Below, one piece after another: positions 25,994 to 36,378 of a stretch of DNA of 38,884 nucleotides. The notes beneath the pieces are model-generated. The model saw only the letters and a list, made by a program, of their open reading frames with translations. It ran no database searches and was not told where the DNA came from. Origin of the DNA: an uncultured Bacteroidales bacterium (GTDB taxonomy: Bacteria > Bacteroidota > Bacteroidia > Bacteroidales > Bacteroidaceae); NCBI GenBank assembly GCA_902768125.1, contig CACXKA010000019.1:1-38884 (forward strand), written 5' to 3'. The translations under genes and the position numbers were made by a program. Position 1 is the stretch's first letter. Every line of letters begins with the position of its first letter.

Positions 25994-27283
25994 TCAGCGC
26001 TTCTTCGTCTTGGATTCCAGATAGGTCTTCAGGTCTTCCAAGCTCTTGTGTTCCGTAATGTCATATTCGGCTTCTCCATAGTTGCCTTGCACGAGCGTGA
26101 CTGTACCGTCCTTGGCAAGATAGAAAGCATCAAAGCCAAAAAATTTCTTGACGAACGAAACACGTTTGCGAGGTTCCTGTCCCAGCACCACTGAATAGAA
26201 TTCCTTGCGGGTGTCGCAACCCACCTGCAGCAGCGAACGGATATCATACCAATCACCCAACACTTGCTGGGCAGTGTCAATCTTCGTTGTATTGTTAGTC
26301 ACACACACCAGCACCTTATTCTTCTTGTGACGTTCAGAACGAGGCTTCTTCTCCCTCACCTTGAACTGATCAAAACCTTCGCCCCACACACCACTGGCAT
26401 CCGTCATGCTGACAAAAGCGTAAGGGTCAATCTGCTGAATCATGCGTTGCATCATCGTTTGTTCACGACGACGAATGATGCTGACAATCACCTTTCGGTC
26501 AGTATGCGTAAACCATCCCTCTCCATCCAATACCGTCACACCATGATGAGTTGCCACGATGGCATCAGCAATAGCATCAGGATTGCGAGAGAAAATCATG
26601 AATTGCACTGACTGATGGCGGCGACGGATACAATAATCGAGTGTCATCGAACTGATGAACAACATCACAAAGCCGAAGATCACCCGGAACCAATCGTGGA
26701 AGATGAAGTAGCAAGAAGAAATGACGATGAAGTCCAAGACCATCAGTATGGAACCGATGGAGGAGGTGCGATATTTCCTGACAATCAGGGCAATGATGTC
26801 AGCACCTCCTGTCGAGCCGTTATGCTCAAAACACAACGACAATCCCACTCCTTGACAGATGGCTCCCAAAACACACGCCATGAAAGACTCGTCGCCAATC
26901 AGTTTGGGCAGCATCATTGTTCCTGGGTTGGCAGGGTCAGGCGTCTCTATGAGTCGTTGTATGAACCACAACGTGAATGTCATGAGGGCAACGGCATAGA
27001 TGGTCTTGATACAGAAACGGATGCCCAACATCTTCACCGCCAGAATCAGCAGGAAGATGTTGACAGTCACATACGTCACTTGCACTTCCACCCCTGTCGT
27101 GTAGTAGATGATGGATGCAATACCCGCCACACCACCAATGGTCAAGCTGTATGGCAGCATGAACACTGTCATGCCGATAGAATACAGGAGGACACCTAAG
27201 GCAATGAGGGCGTAATCCTTCAGTTCTGCACACCAACCTCCAGAGAAGGAGAGCTTGCGAAATGTCGAGCTTTGCTCAGTCAT
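25994..27283 (-). CDS. YitT-family membrane protein with DUF2179 and an extra C-terminal domain
   Basis: A 429-residue protein. Residues ~20-220 hold five to six membrane helices of the DUF161/YitT type (YALIALGVLLYSIGMTVFML, NGSTGGADIIALIVRKY). Residues ~230-305 match the DUF2179 domain (GVTVLDGEGWFTHTDRKVIV). A further ~120 residues follow (KVLVCVTNNTTKIDTAQQVL, FFGFDAFYLAKDGTVTLVQG), not usual for this family, with a basic linker RERKKPRSERHKKN-like (FKVREKKPRSERHKKNK) before them. Transport substrate is unknown. It directly follows leuS with no gap. Confidence 0.87.
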   Translation of the reverse strand: MTEQSSTFRKLSFSGGWCAELKDYALIALGVLLYSIGMTVFMLPYSLTIGGVAGIASIIYYTTGVEVQVTYVTVNIFLLILAVKMLGIRFCIKTIYAVALMTFTLWFIQRLIETPDPANPGTMMLPKLIGDESFMACVLGAICQGVGLSLCFEHNGSTGGADIIALIVRKYRTSSIGSILMVLDFIVISSCYFIFHDWFRVIFGFVMLFISSMTLDYCIRRRHQSVQFMIFSRNPDAIADAIVATHHGVTVLDGEGWFTHTDRKVIVSIIRRREQTMMQRMIQQIDPYAFVSMTDASGVWGEGFDQFKVREKKPRSERHKKNKVLVCVTNNTTKIDTAQQVLGDWYDIRSLLQVGCDTRKEFYSVVLGQEPRKRVSFVKKFFGFDAFYLAKDGTVTLVQGNYGEAEYDITEHKSLEDLKTYLESKTKKR

Positions 27284-30127
27284 TTATTTCTTCAATACCA
27301 CGTTGATCATCTTGCCAGGCACCACAATGACTTTTGCCACTGTGAAGCCTTCCATCCACTTCGCTGATTGTGGGTCGGCAAGTGCAGCCTTTTCAGCTTC
27401 TTCCTTCGTGACATTGGCAGGAAATTCCAATGGGAAACGTGCCTTGCCGTTGAATGCCACCATCATCTTCACAGAATCCTCCACCAGATAATCTTCGTTG
27501 AAGGCTGGCCAAGGTGCATCACAAACAGTGGTGTTGTTGCCAAGCAAGTGCCACAATTCCTCAGCCAAGTGAGGACAGAAGGGTGCCAAGAGGATGACAA
27601 GTGCTTCCTTCACCTCGCGGCTCGTGCTCTTCAACTTCGTGAGTTCGTTGAGGCACACCATGAAGGCAGCGATGGAGGTGTTATAGGAGAACACTTCGAT
27701 GTCTGCTGTCACCTTTTTGATGAGCGTGTGGAGGGCTTTGAGTTCCTCCTTGGAGGCAGCACCATCGGTGGCATTGATTGTACCGTCTTCGTTGGTCATG
27801 AACTTCCAGAGTTTCTTCAGGAAGCGGTGACAACCGTCGATACCGTTCGTGTCCCAAGGCTTGCTTTGTTCTACAGGACCGAGGAACATTTCATAGAGAC
27901 GCAGGGTGTCAGCACCAAACTTCTCTACAATCATATCGGGATTCACCACGTTGAACATCGACTTCGACATCTTCTCCACTGCCCATCCGCAGATGTACTT
28001 GCCCTCGTCGTTGAGGATGAATTCAGCGGTGGCATATTCAGGACGCCAAGCCTTGAAAGCCTCCACGTCGAGGATATCGGCACTCACGATGTTCACATCC
28101 ACATGAATAGGCGTCACGTCGTAACCATCCTTCTTGTCGAAAGAGACAAACGTGTTCGTGTCCTTGATGCGATACACAAAGTTGCTTCGTCCCTGAATCA
28201 TACCCTGATTGATGAGTTTCTGGAATGGCTCTTCCTTGCAGGAAACGCCCAAGTCGAAGAGGAACTTGTTCCAGAAACGGCTATAGATCAAGTGACCAGT
28301 TGCGTGTTCGCTACCACCTACATAGAGATCCACATTCTGCCAGTACTCATCTGCTGCCTTGCTGACGAGTGCCTCTGTGTTGTGTGGGTCCATATAGCGG
28401 AGATAGTAAGCAGAGCTACCAGCAAAACCAGGCATCGTGTAGAGCTCGATGGGGAACACCGTCTTGTTGTCAATCTTGCTGTTCTCCACAATCTTCTTGT
28501 TCACTTCGTCCCAAGCCCAAACGGTGGCATTGCCGAGTGGTGGTTCTCCTGTTTCAGTAGGCAGGAACTTATCTACCTCAGGCAGTTCGATAGGCAGGCA
28601 TTCCTCTGGAATCATCGTTGGGATGCCGTTCTTGTAATAGACAGGGAAGGGTTCGCCCCAATAACGCTGACGGGAGAAGATGGCATCGCGCAGACGGTAG
28701 TTCACCTTCACACGACCCAATCCTGCTTCCTTCACATACTTCTTGGTGGCAGCAATGGCTTCCTTCACAGTCAATCCGTTGAGGCTGAAGTCAATGAATG
28801 GCTTCACATCCTGGCGAGGTGAGTTGGTCACGATACCTTCCTTGGCATCGTAGCTCTCTTCGCTGATGTCGGCACCCTCAATCAATGGGATGATGGGGAG
28901 GTTGAAGTGCTTGGCAAAAGCGTAGTCACGAGAGTCGTGAGCAGGCACAGCCATGATGGCACCCGTACCATATCCAGCCAACACATATTCTGAAATCCAG
29001 ATAGGATTCTTTTCGCCTGTGAAAGGATTGATGGCATACGAACCTGAGAACACACCCGTCACCTTGTGGTCAATCATGCGTTCACGTTCTGTACGACCTT
29101 TCACGTACTTGATATACTCCTCCACAGCGGCTTTCTGTTCAGCTGTCGTCACCTTCTCCACCAGTTCACTCTCAGGAGCCAGCACCATGAAAGTCACACC
29201 AAACATCGTGTCAGCACGGGTGGTGAAGATCGTGAAGCTTTCGTCTGAATCAGCAATCTTGAATTTCACCTCAGTACCTTCCGAACGACCAATCCAGTTC
29301 TTCTGGGTTTCCTTGATGGAGTCGCTCCACTGGATGGTCTCCAAACCGTCGAGCAGACGCTGTGAGTAAGCACTTACACGGAGGCACCACTGACGCATCT
29401 TCTTCTGCTCCACAGGGAATCCACCACGCACACTCACGCCGTCCACCACTTCATCATTCGCCAACACAGTGCCCAAACCTGCACACCAGTTCACCATCGT
29501 CTCGCCCATGAAGGCAATGCGGTAGTTCATCAGCACGTCACTCTTCTGCTTCTCATCCATTGCCTTCCATTCGGCAGCCGTGAAGGTGAGGTTTTCTGTC
29601 TGAGCCACATCGAGGTCTTCTGTACCCTTCTCCTCGAAGCGTTCAATCAGCTTTTCGATGGGTTGCGCTGCCTGGCACTTGTTGCAGAAGAACGAGTTGA
29701 ACATCTTCTGGAAAGCCCACTGTGTCCACTTGTAGTAGTTGGGGGCACAAGTACGCACTTCCCTGTCCCAGTCAAAGCAGAAGCCAATCTTGTCCAACTG
29801 CTCACGATAGCGGTCAATGTTGGCAAAGGTGGTCTTCTCAGGATGCTGACCTGTCTGGATGGCATACTGTTCAGCGGGCAAGCCGTAAGCGTCATATCCC
29901 ATAGGGTTCAGCACATTGAATCCCTGCAGACGCTTGAAACGGGCATAGATGTCGCTGGCAATGTAACCCAGTGGGTGTCCCACATGCAGACCTGCACCGC
30001 TTGGATAAGGGAACATGTTCAGCACATAGAACTTGGGTTTGCTGTTATCTTCGGCAACCTTGTAGGTTTTCTCTTCCACCCACTTCTGTTGCCATTTTTT
30101 CTCTATCTCTCTGAAATTGTATTCCAT
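27284..30127 (-). CDS. leuS: Leucyl-tRNA synthetase
   Basis: A 947-residue class I synthetase. The HIGH-type motif is HVGH at 48-51 ([17 protein letters not shown]), KMSKS is at 719-723, and the editing domain lies between ([40 protein letters not shown]). The length is slightly above the 860-880 of E. coli-type enzymes, as is common in Bacteroidetes. It charges tRNA-Leu. It is followed directly by the YitT-family gene and preceded by the FKBP gene with a 13-base gap. Confidence 0.98.
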   Translation of the reverse strand: MEYNFREIEKKWQQKWVEEKTYKVAEDNSKPKFYVLNMFPYPSGAGLHVGHPLGYIASDIYARFKRLQGFNVLNPMGYDAYGLPAEQYAIQTGQHPEKTTFANIDRYREQLDKIGFCFDWDREVRTCAPNYYKWTQWAFQKMFNSFFCNKCQAAQPIEKLIERFEEKGTEDLDVAQTENLTFTAAEWKAMDEKQKSDVLMNYRIAFMGETMVNWCAGLGTVLANDEVVDGVSVRGGFPVEQKKMRQWCLRVSAYSQRLLDGLETIQWSDSIKETQKNWIGRSEGTEVKFKIADSDESFTIFTTRADTMFGVTFMVLAPESELVEKVTTAEQKAAVEEYIKYVKGRTERERMIDHKVTGVFSGSYAINPFTGEKNPIWISEYVLAGYGTGAIMAVPAHDSRDYAFAKHFNLPIIPLIEGADISEESYDAKEGIVTNSPRQDVKPFIDFSLNGLTVKEAIAATKKYVKEAGLGRVKVNYRLRDAIFSRQRYWGEPFPVYYKNGIPTMIPEECLPIELPEVDKFLPTETGEPPLGNATVWAWDEVNKKIVENSKIDNKTVFPIELYTMPGFAGSSAYYLRYMDPHNTEALVSKAADEYWQNVDLYVGGSEHATGHLIYSRFWNKFLFDLGVSCKEEPFQKLINQGMIQGRSNFVYRIKDTNTFVSFDKKDGYDVTPIHVDVNIVSADILDVEAFKAWRPEYATAEFILNDEGKYICGWAVEKMSKSMFNVVNPDMIVEKFGADTLRLYEMFLGPVEQSKPWDTNGIDGCHRFLKKLWKFMTNEDGTINATDGAASKEELKALHTLIKKVTADIEVFSYNTSIAAFMVCLNELTKLKSTSREVKEALVILLAPFCPHLAEELWHLLGNNTTVCDAPWPAFNEDYLVEDSVKMMVAFNGKARFPLEFPANVTKEEAEKAALADPQSAKWMEGFTVAKVIVVPGKMINVVLKK

Positions 30128-30140
30128 TGTCTTGTCTTTT

Positions 30141-30749
30141 TTACAACACCTTAATCAGTTCCACATCAAAGATGAGTGTGGCGAATGGAGGAATAGATGC
30201 ACCTGCCCCACCCTCTCCATAGGCGAGCATGTAAGGGATGTAGAAACGGAACTTGGCTCCCTCTGACATGAGCTGCACACCTTCCGTCCAGCCAGCGATG
30301 ACCTGCTGAAGACCGAAGTCTGCTGGTGCGTTGCGCTTGTAGCTGCTGTCAAAGATGGTGCCGTCGAGCAGACGACCCTCGTAGTGGCAACGAACGGTGT
30401 CGGTTGCCTTGGGTTGCTTGCCAGTGCCTTCAGTGAGCACTTCGTACTGAAGACCGCTCTTGGTCACGATGACGCCTTCCTTCTTGGCATTCTCTGCCAG
30501 GAACTTCGCACCCTCTTCCTTGGCTGCCTTGCCAGCGGCTGCCTTGGCGGCATTCTGCTTCTGTTCCAATTCACGGAAGAAAGCATTCACAATCTGCTGA
30601 CCTTCCTGATGGCTCACCTGAAGCTGATTGTCTTCGAGCACATCCGTGATAGAAGCTGCGAAATCGTTGATGACGAGTTTACCTTTGAGTCCCATTTGCT
30701 TGAGCTGCTGACCGATGCCAAGACCAAGCGCATAACTGAATTTGTCCAT
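30141..30749 (-). CDS. FKBP-type peptidyl-prolyl isomerase
   Basis: A 202-residue protein with an N-terminal dimerisation domain (FKBP_N, ~1-90, [20 protein letters not shown]) and a C-terminal FKBP domain (~105-202: [47 protein letters not shown]). It resembles Mip/FklB, but there is no signal peptide, so it is probably cytoplasmic. It assists proline isomerisation in protein folding. It is divergent from ychF. Confidence 0.94.
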   Translation of the reverse strand: MDKFSYALGLGIGQQLKQMGLKGKLVINDFAASITDVLEDNQLQVSHQEGQQIVNAFFRELEQKQNAAKAAAGKAAKEEGAKFLAENAKKEGVIVTKSGLQYEVLTEGTGKQPKATDTVRCHYEGRLLDGTIFDSSYKRNAPADFGLQQVIAGWTEGVQLMSEGAKFRFYIPYMLAYGEGGAGASIPPFATLIFDVELIKVL

Positions 30750-30802
30750 ATTATTTTCGTTGTTTCGTTTTTAGTTTTATCGTTCTTGATTGAAAATCGG
30801 CT

Positions 30803-30842
30803 GCAAAGTTAGTCAATTTTCGCCAAAAATGCCTAACTTTGC
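30803..30842. promoter_or_regulatory. Mirror-image divergent promoters (FKBP / ychF)
   Basis: GCAAAGTTAG (30803-30812) and CTAACTTTGC (30833-30842) are exact inverted repeats. Each holds a TAACTTTG -7 box, one facing the FKBP gene and one facing ychF, 22 bases apart. Confidence 0.7.
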
Positions 30843-30881
30843 ACCAAATTAAGTGACAGATTATCAGAAAAAGAACAAGAT

Positions 30882-31985
30882 ATGGCATTAAAAGCTGGAA
30901 TTGTGGGTTTGCCGAATGTGGGTAAGTCAACACTTTTTAATTGTTTGTCGAGCGCAAAAGCGCAGGCAGCGAATTTTCCTTTTTGTACGATTGATGCGCA
31001 GTTGGGTCAGGTGAGTGTGCCTGACGAGCGACTGACGAAATTGGCGGAGTTGGTGCATCCGGGCAGGATTGTGCCAGCCGTGTGCGATATTGTCGATATT
31101 GCTGGTTTGGTGAAGGGTGCCAGTCAGGGTGAAGGTCTTGGAAATCAGTTCTTGGGCAACATCCGTGAGTGCGACGCCATCATCCATGTGCTCCGTTGTT
31201 TCGACAATGGCAACATCGTGCATGTCGATGGTTCCGTTGACCCTGTGCGCGACAAGGAGATTATCGACACCGAGTTGCAGCTGAAAGACCTCGAAACCGT
31301 TGAGCAGCGCATCAAGAAGACCGAGAAGTTGGCGAATGTGGGACACGACAAGAACGCCAAGGTGGAATATGGGCTGTTGCTTCGCTACAAGGAAGCTTTG
31401 GAGAAAGGCTTGTCTGCCCGTACCGTTCAGCCAGAGAACGACGAAGAGGTGGTGGCTGCCAAGAATATGTTCCTGCTGACTACCAAGCCTGTGCTCTATG
31501 TGTGCAACGTTGATGACGCGAGTGCCAAGACAGGCAATGCCTACGTGGAAAAAGTGCGTGAAGCCATCAAGGGCGAAGATGCCGAGTTGATGATCATCAG
31601 TGCCCAGACAGAAGCCGACATCGCCGAGTTGGAAAGCTACGAGGAAAAGCAGATGTTCCTCGACGACTTGGGTTTGGAAGAGAGTGGTTGCAACCGACTC
31701 ATCAAGGCCATCTACTCGCTGCTCAACCTGCAGACCTTCATCACCGCTGGTGAAATGGAAGTGAAGGCATGGACGGTGCGCAAGGGATGGAAGGCTCCTC
31801 AGTGTGCTGGTGTCATCCACACCGACTTCGAGAAAGGTTTCATCCGTGCTGAGGTCATCAAGTACGACGACTACATCAAATATGGCAGCGAAGCAGCAGT
31901 TCGTGAGGCTGGCAAGCTGGCTGTGGAAGGCAAGGACTATGTGGTGCAGGACGGCGACATCATGCACTTCAGATTTAATGTATAA
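30882..31985 (+). CDS. ychF: YchF/OLA1-family ATPase
   Basis: A 367-residue protein of Obg-family fold. P-loop GLPNVGKS at 9-16, switch [20 protein letters not shown], an inserted coiled region (~125-190), and a C-terminal TGS domain ([20 protein letters not shown] ... [16 protein letters not shown]). YchF prefers ATP over GTP and binds ribosomes. The lgt gene follows after 2 bases. Confidence 0.97.
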   Translation: MALKAGIVGLPNVGKSTLFNCLSSAKAQAANFPFCTIDAQLGQVSVPDERLTKLAELVHPGRIVPAVCDIVDIAGLVKGASQGEGLGNQFLGNIRECDAIIHVLRCFDNGNIVHVDGSVDPVRDKEIIDTELQLKDLETVEQRIKKTEKLANVGHDKNAKVEYGLLLRYKEALEKGLSARTVQPENDEEVVAAKNMFLLTTKPVLYVCNVDDASAKTGNAYVEKVREAIKGEDAELMIISAQTEADIAELESYEEKQMFLDDLGLEESGCNRLIKAIYSLLNLQTFITAGEMEVKAWTVRKGWKAPQCAGVIHTDFEKGFIRAEVIKYDDYIKYGSEAAVREAGKLAVEGKDYVVQDGDIMHFRFNV

Positions 31986-31987
31986 TT

Positions 31988-32863
31988 ATGGTTGGTTTCA
32001 TCGATTGGCAGCCCTCCGTTGAGGTTTTTTCGATAGGTTCGTACAGCGTTCGTTGGTACTCCATGCTGTGGTGCCTCGGCTTGCTGTTTGCCTATCTGAT
32101 AGTGCAACGACTCTACAAGCACCAGAAGATAGAGGAAGAGAAGTTTGAACCCCTCTTCTTCTATTGCTTCGTGGGTGTGCTCGTGGGAGCCCGACTGGGT
32201 CATTGCATCTTCTACGAACCCGACTACTACCTGACGAGTGGCAAGGGATTCATTGAGATGCTCGTCCCCTTCCACCAACTGTCCGACGGCTCTTGGAAAT
32301 TCACGGGATATGAAGGACTTGCCTCGCATGGCGGCACCATCGGCTTGATCATCGCTATGATGCTCTATTGGCGCAAGATGAAGCTCAAACCTTGGGTGGT
32401 GATGGACAACATCGCCATTTCCGTGCCAGCCACCGCCTGCTGCATCCGTATGGGCAACCTGATGAACTCCGAAATCATCGGCAACCCCACCGATTTGGCT
32501 TGGGGCTTCATTTTCCATACGCGCGAAGCCCTCGTTGATGGAGCACTCGCACCCCGACATCCTGCCCAGCTCTACGAAGCCATCGCCTACCTCGTTATTT
32601 TCGTCGCTGGCGCGTTGATTTACTGGCAGTGGTACAAGTCCCAGGGCATGCCAGAAAAATCGCCTATAGCCGTCGGAACAGGCTTTTATTTCGGTTTCTG
32701 CCTCGCCACCATCTTCACCTTCCGCTTCTTCGTCGAGTTCTTGAAGAAAGAACAGGTGAGTTTCGAACAGGGCATGCCACTCGACATGGGGCAACTCCTC
32801 TCCATCCCCTTCGTCATTTTAGGTGCCTGGTGCATGTGGAGAGCCAAGAAACAAGCAGCTTGA
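31988..32863 (+). CDS. lgt: Prolipoprotein diacylglyceryl transferase
   Basis: A 291-residue membrane protein with seven or so helices. The signature ASHGGTIGLIIAMMLYW, the phosphatidylglycerol-binding RMGNLMNSEIIGNPT and RHPAQLYEAIAYLVIF are all present. It attaches diacylglycerol to the lipobox Cys of the lipoproteins, including the seven or so encoded in this window. It is followed by a terminator. Confidence 0.97.
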   Translation: MVGFIDWQPSVEVFSIGSYSVRWYSMLWCLGLLFAYLIVQRLYKHQKIEEEKFEPLFFYCFVGVLVGARLGHCIFYEPDYYLTSGKGFIEMLVPFHQLSDGSWKFTGYEGLASHGGTIGLIIAMMLYWRKMKLKPWVVMDNIAISVPATACCIRMGNLMNSEIIGNPTDLAWGFIFHTREALVDGALAPRHPAQLYEAIAYLVIFVAGALIYWQWYKSQGMPEKSPIAVGTGFYFGFCLATIFTFRFFVEFLKKEQVSFEQGMPLDMGQLLSIPFVILGAWCMWRAKKQAA

Positions 32864-32868
32864 AATAC

Positions 32869-32903
32869 AAGGAGAGACCCCATTCGGAGCCTCTCCTTTC
32901 TTT
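32869..32903 (+). terminator. lgt terminator
   Basis: AAGGAGAG (32869-32876) pairs with CTCTCCTT (32891-32898), followed by TCTTT. Eight perfect pairs and a 14-base loop. Confidence 0.8.
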
Positions 32904-32967
32904 AACCTTGAACTCTTGTCAGCATGCAGGTAACTGCCAGCACGAAAGTGAGAGTTGTTCTTTTCAT
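32902..32967 (-). pseudogene. 21-codon remnant of the outer-membrane barrel gene's start
   Basis: Reads MKRTTLTFVLAV then TCMLTRVQG. The first 12 codons nearly match the start of the barrel protein at 36374 (MKRTIITFVLAV); 34 bases (32936-32969 against 36343-36376) differ at 2 positions. It stops after the signal-peptide region. A decayed or recombined copy. Confidence 0.6.
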
Positions 32968-32978
32968 ATTGTTGTTGG

Positions 32979-33170
32979 TTATTTGTTGTCCTTTGGTTTT
33001 AGTCTTTGCAATTTTTTCGTTTTTATAATTGATTGGGGAAGATGGGATTCAATGTAAGACGGATCGGAAACCATCTCATAGAACTTTTCATAGTGTTCGC
33101 CAAAGATACGACGCGCATAGGTTTCTTTATCAGCGCCACCTGAAGAGATCGTGATTGATGTGGATGTGGA
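32979..33170 (-). pseudogene. 63-codon coding fragment of unknown family
   Basis: Open without a start codon. It includes ISSGGADKETYARRIFGEHY and EKFYEMVSDPSYIESHLPQ, which look protein-like, then a basic tail. A TGA precedes it in frame. It is probably the end of a lost gene; the family was not recognised. The remaining bases of the 454-base stretch 32864-33317 show only the terminator, the 21-codon remnant and a TATCTTTG box. Confidence 0.5.
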
Positions 33171-33205
33171 TCAGAAAACCGTCACTTGATCTGTAATACA
33201 GGGCA

Positions 33206-33213
33206 CAAAGATA
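33206..33213 (-). promoter_or_regulatory. -7 box facing the gene remnants
   Basis: TATCTTTG on the minus strand with a TTG 20 bases upstream. An intact-looking promoter left in front of the 63-codon fragment, supporting the idea that a complete gene once stood here. Confidence 0.5.
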
Positions 33214-33317
33214 GTTGAAATCTTTTACGCATCCAAGACTTTGATGTTATTTTCTTATGGACTCATATCAATTCTATTGGTGATTTGTTCGTAATTCTTC
33301 TTTATATAATACATTAT

Positions 33318-36300
33318 TCAATCTTTCTTCTTCGGTTCCTTGTTGAAGCGATAAATCACATGCAGGAGACCATAGGAGGGGATGACGTTGTAGAAGGCTT
33401 CGGTGCGTCCCTGGGCATTGACGTAGCGACGCACATTGGAGAGGTTGCCCAGCAAGTCGAAGCCGTCGAAGAGGATGGTCAGGTTCTGTTTGGGCAGACG
33501 TTTGGAGATGCGGGCGTTCCACACCAGTTCGTTCGTGTTCATGGAGGCTTCGCTGTATCCTCTGCGGCTATACATGGTCAGGTCGGTGCCCACCTGCATG
33601 TTCCAAGGCAGGTCTATCTGCCCAGTCACGCCATATTGGTAGGTGAAGGCGTTGATGTTGGTGAAATACTCACGGTCGCTGGTGGAATGCTGATAGGTCA
33701 GCTTACCGCCTGCACCAAACTCCATCTTGTCCGTAGGCCGCCAAGTCAGCGAGAGGTCTTCCGTCACGTTATGGGTTCTCACCACCGAGCGGGTGGCGAC
33801 GAGGGTTTCGTTCGTGCCGTTCAAATCGACGCTGTGGTTGTAGCTGTAGTTGGCATTCTCCTTCACCCGCCACTTGTCATTCTTCGTCAGCGGGAAGTCG
33901 ATGCCCGACCTGATGTTCATGTTCCAGTTGCCGTCCACATTGTCGGGTGTCACGGTTCTCACGCCCGTCTCCTTATTATAGATGTAGCTCATTGCCTCTG
34001 CATTTTGCACGATACCCACATTGGCATCGGCATTGAACATCGTCTTGCCGAACTTGTCTCTGTAAGACCCGTAGAAGGTATGGCGATGCGTGTTCTTCAT
34101 GTGGGGATTGCCCAATGTGACGTAGAGCGGATTGCTGTCGTCGCGGATATTCAACAGGCTGGTCATCATCGGGGCAGAACTCTCCAGACGGTAATTGAAA
34201 TCAATACTTCTTCCCCGTTTGAACAATGAATAATCACCTGTCACATCCATTCTGAAGAGTGCGGTGTTCCGTGTCATCAGCGTATCCACTTGCGTGCCGC
34301 GCTGATAGTCCATTTTCTCGTGGGCGAACGGCATAAGGAATTGTGCCATACAATAGGCATACCAGCTTTCGTCTTCGATTTCTTTCCCGTCTTTATCCTT
34401 GACATGCCCCCAGAAAGTCTTTGTGAGAGCGATTCTTGGTTCGTGGGTAGTCCTCGTGGTCTTGTCATTGGAACTGTTGTCGGCATCGAGGGTGCTCAGC
34501 ATTTCATCCACTGATGGCAAAGTGCCCAGTGCGTGACTGTCCGCCTTGTCCCAGCCCTCCAGTTTGTTAAGCAGGTAGAGAGGGACGTTGCTTTTTTGGT
34601 CGTTGTAGTTGAAGTTGTAGGAGACAATCAAATCGAATTGACGCTTCTTGTCAAGACCGAAAGTAACCCCAGGAGACACATTGAGCGTCTGCTGCCTGTT
34701 TTTCATGGGGGTGTATCGGTTGCGGAAGTCAGCCGGCATGGTGGTGGAACTGGGATAATCCAGCAGGTAATGATTATAATCTTTCGACAGATAATCGTTG
34801 TAATTGTGGGAAAGGTTGAGACTGAACCGGATGTAGTCGTTGTGGGCAGGACGGAAGCTGAGCTCGGAGTCAAAATAAGTTTCCGTGTTATGTCCCTGGT
34901 CCTTACTGCTCGAACGTGTACGGTTGATGGCGTACTTTCTCAGCAGTCCGCCTGCATCGGGTGCCATGATGCTGTCCATCCATGCCTTGCCCAACTGACT
35001 TGCCACATCTTCAGACAGGGTTGTGCTGGCATTGTCTCCAAGATGGTTCCACTTCCGGTAGTTCACCGAGGGTTGGATATAGACATACAGTCCCTTGATG
35101 AAGTCGCCTATGGGTTCGTCATGCTGAAGGTTCAGATAATGCCGGGTGTTGATGTCCCATCCATAACTCTTCCGCGTGTTGAACGACCTGCCGTAGGTGT
35201 CGCCTCCTTCCAGGAATGTGGCGCTGTTGGTGTTCTGTCTGTCTTCTGTCTCGCTGTAGGTGGTCTCCATGCTGCCCTGATAGCGGTAGCGCTCTTCGCG
35301 TTCCTTCATATAGTTGCCGCCCAGCTTGTAGGTGGTTCGCAGTCCCTCCGACTGCTGCAGGGGCGTCCATTCACCCTTCTCACCGGGTGTGCGGTAATCG
35401 TTCAGGTTATTGGCATTGGCAAAGAGCACCAGTCGCGAATGGTCGTCAAACCGCATGCCGAAGAGTCTGCCCAGAAACTTTCCGTCGTGCCTGCCCTCCT
35501 CATTCCGATGGAACGTGAGTCCCCCACCCCCTTCGGCATTGGCTATCCATCCCCGTGCATACTCTTTCTTCAGCCTCACATCCATTACCAGCAGCTTCTT
35601 CGCCGATTTCTCTTCGGGCTTTCCCTTCACGTTGTCCGGCACCCGCTCATAACTCGTCACGTGCTTCACCATATAGGCAGGCATGTTCTCCAACAGCAGT
35701 TCGCGGTCGCTGTCGAAGAAGTCCTTCCCGTTCAGCAGCATCGTGTCGATGGGTTTCCCGTTCACATTGATGACACCGCCCTTTTCCATCGTCACGCCCG
35801 GCAGTTTCTTGATGAGTTCGTTGAGCATCGAGCCTTCTGCCAGATTGAAGGCATCGGCATCATAGACGAGCGTGTCGCCATTCATGTAGAACTTCAGCTT
35901 CGTCGCCTTCACCACCACCTCGTCCAGCTCAATCTCGTTGCGTTTCGGCATCCGCTTCAGATAGATGGGCTTGATTGAACGATTGCTTTCCCGCTTATAG
36001 AGCTTCTTGATGTCAAGCGGCACATACGCCGTCTGATAGCCCTCGGCTTCAACCTTGATAAGGTACTTGCCGGGCTTAAGAACATCACAGGAGATGTAGG
36101 AACTCTTGTATCCGTTCTCGTCGTAGTAGCCTCCGTAAATGCTATCGACAAAGGTGCTGTCGGCAGCATTCAGTTTCACCCCTTTCAGTCCCTTGATGAT
36201 GTCGTGCGTCAAGTGGTCTCTCACCTCGGCGTTCACCGACAACACCCTCACGTTCTTCTTGACAGAATCTGACTGCTCCACCAATGCCGTGCTGTCATTG

Positions 36301-36374
36301 CCCAGCACCTTCTCTTGTCCCATTGCCACCAATGCGGCAACAGCCAGCACGAAAGTGATAATTGTTCTTTTCAT
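33318..36374 (-). CDS. Outer-membrane beta-barrel protein, TonB-receptor-like
   Basis: About 1018 residues from MKRTIITFVL; the longer frame adds 18 unsupported codons. A signal peptide (to VAMGQE) is followed by a CarboxypepD-like domain (~60-155, LKPGKYLIKVEAEGYQTAYV), then a plug-like region (ELDEVVVKATKLKFYMNGDT, LNELIKKLPGVTMEKGGVIN) and a barrel of about 700 residues rich in alternating strands, of the OMP_b-brl_3 class. The C-terminus (GLLHVIYRFNKEPKKKD) lacks the classic terminal Phe. Function is transport or surface assembly, substrate unknown. It is the last gene of the BlaI-M56-lipoprotein operon, with a 4-base gap to the lipoprotein gene. Confidence 0.88.
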   Translation of the reverse strand: MKRTIITFVLAVAALVAMGQEKVLGNDSTALVEQSDSVKKNVRVLSVNAEVRDHLTHDIIKGLKGVKLNAADSTFVDSIYGGYYDENGYKSSYISCDVLKPGKYLIKVEAEGYQTAYVPLDIKKLYKRESNRSIKPIYLKRMPKRNEIELDEVVVKATKLKFYMNGDTLVYDADAFNLAEGSMLNELIKKLPGVTMEKGGVINVNGKPIDTMLLNGKDFFDSDRELLLENMPAYMVKHVTSYERVPDNVKGKPEEKSAKKLLVMDVRLKKEYARGWIANAEGGGGLTFHRNEEGRHDGKFLGRLFGMRFDDHSRLVLFANANNLNDYRTPGEKGEWTPLQQSEGLRTTYKLGGNYMKEREERYRYQGSMETTYSETEDRQNTNSATFLEGGDTYGRSFNTRKSYGWDINTRHYLNLQHDEPIGDFIKGLYVYIQPSVNYRKWNHLGDNASTTLSEDVASQLGKAWMDSIMAPDAGGLLRKYAINRTRSSSKDQGHNTETYFDSELSFRPAHNDYIRFSLNLSHNYNDYLSKDYNHYLLDYPSSTTMPADFRNRYTPMKNRQQTLNVSPGVTFGLDKKRQFDLIVSYNFNYNDQKSNVPLYLLNKLEGWDKADSHALGTLPSVDEMLSTLDADNSSNDKTTRTTHEPRIALTKTFWGHVKDKDGKEIEDESWYAYCMAQFLMPFAHEKMDYQRGTQVDTLMTRNTALFRMDVTGDYSLFKRGRSIDFNYRLESSAPMMTSLLNIRDDSNPLYVTLGNPHMKNTHRHTFYGSYRDKFGKTMFNADANVGIVQNAEAMSYIYNKETGVRTVTPDNVDGNWNMNIRSGIDFPLTKNDKWRVKENANYSYNHSVDLNGTNETLVATRSVVRTHNVTEDLSLTWRPTDKMEFGAGGKLTYQHSTSDREYFTNINAFTYQYGVTGQIDLPWNMQVGTDLTMYSRRGYSEASMNTNELVWNARISKRLPKQNLTILFDGFDLLGNLSNVRRYVNAQGRTEAFYNVIPSYGLLHVIYRFNKEPKKKD

Positions 36375-36378
36375 ATAT

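Noticed and set aside
27368-28822. 484-codon open frame on the plus strand
   Set aside because: Antisense shadow of leuS, caused by biased codon use.
34533-35978. 481-codon open frame on the plus strand
   Set aside because: Antisense shadow of the outer-membrane barrel gene.
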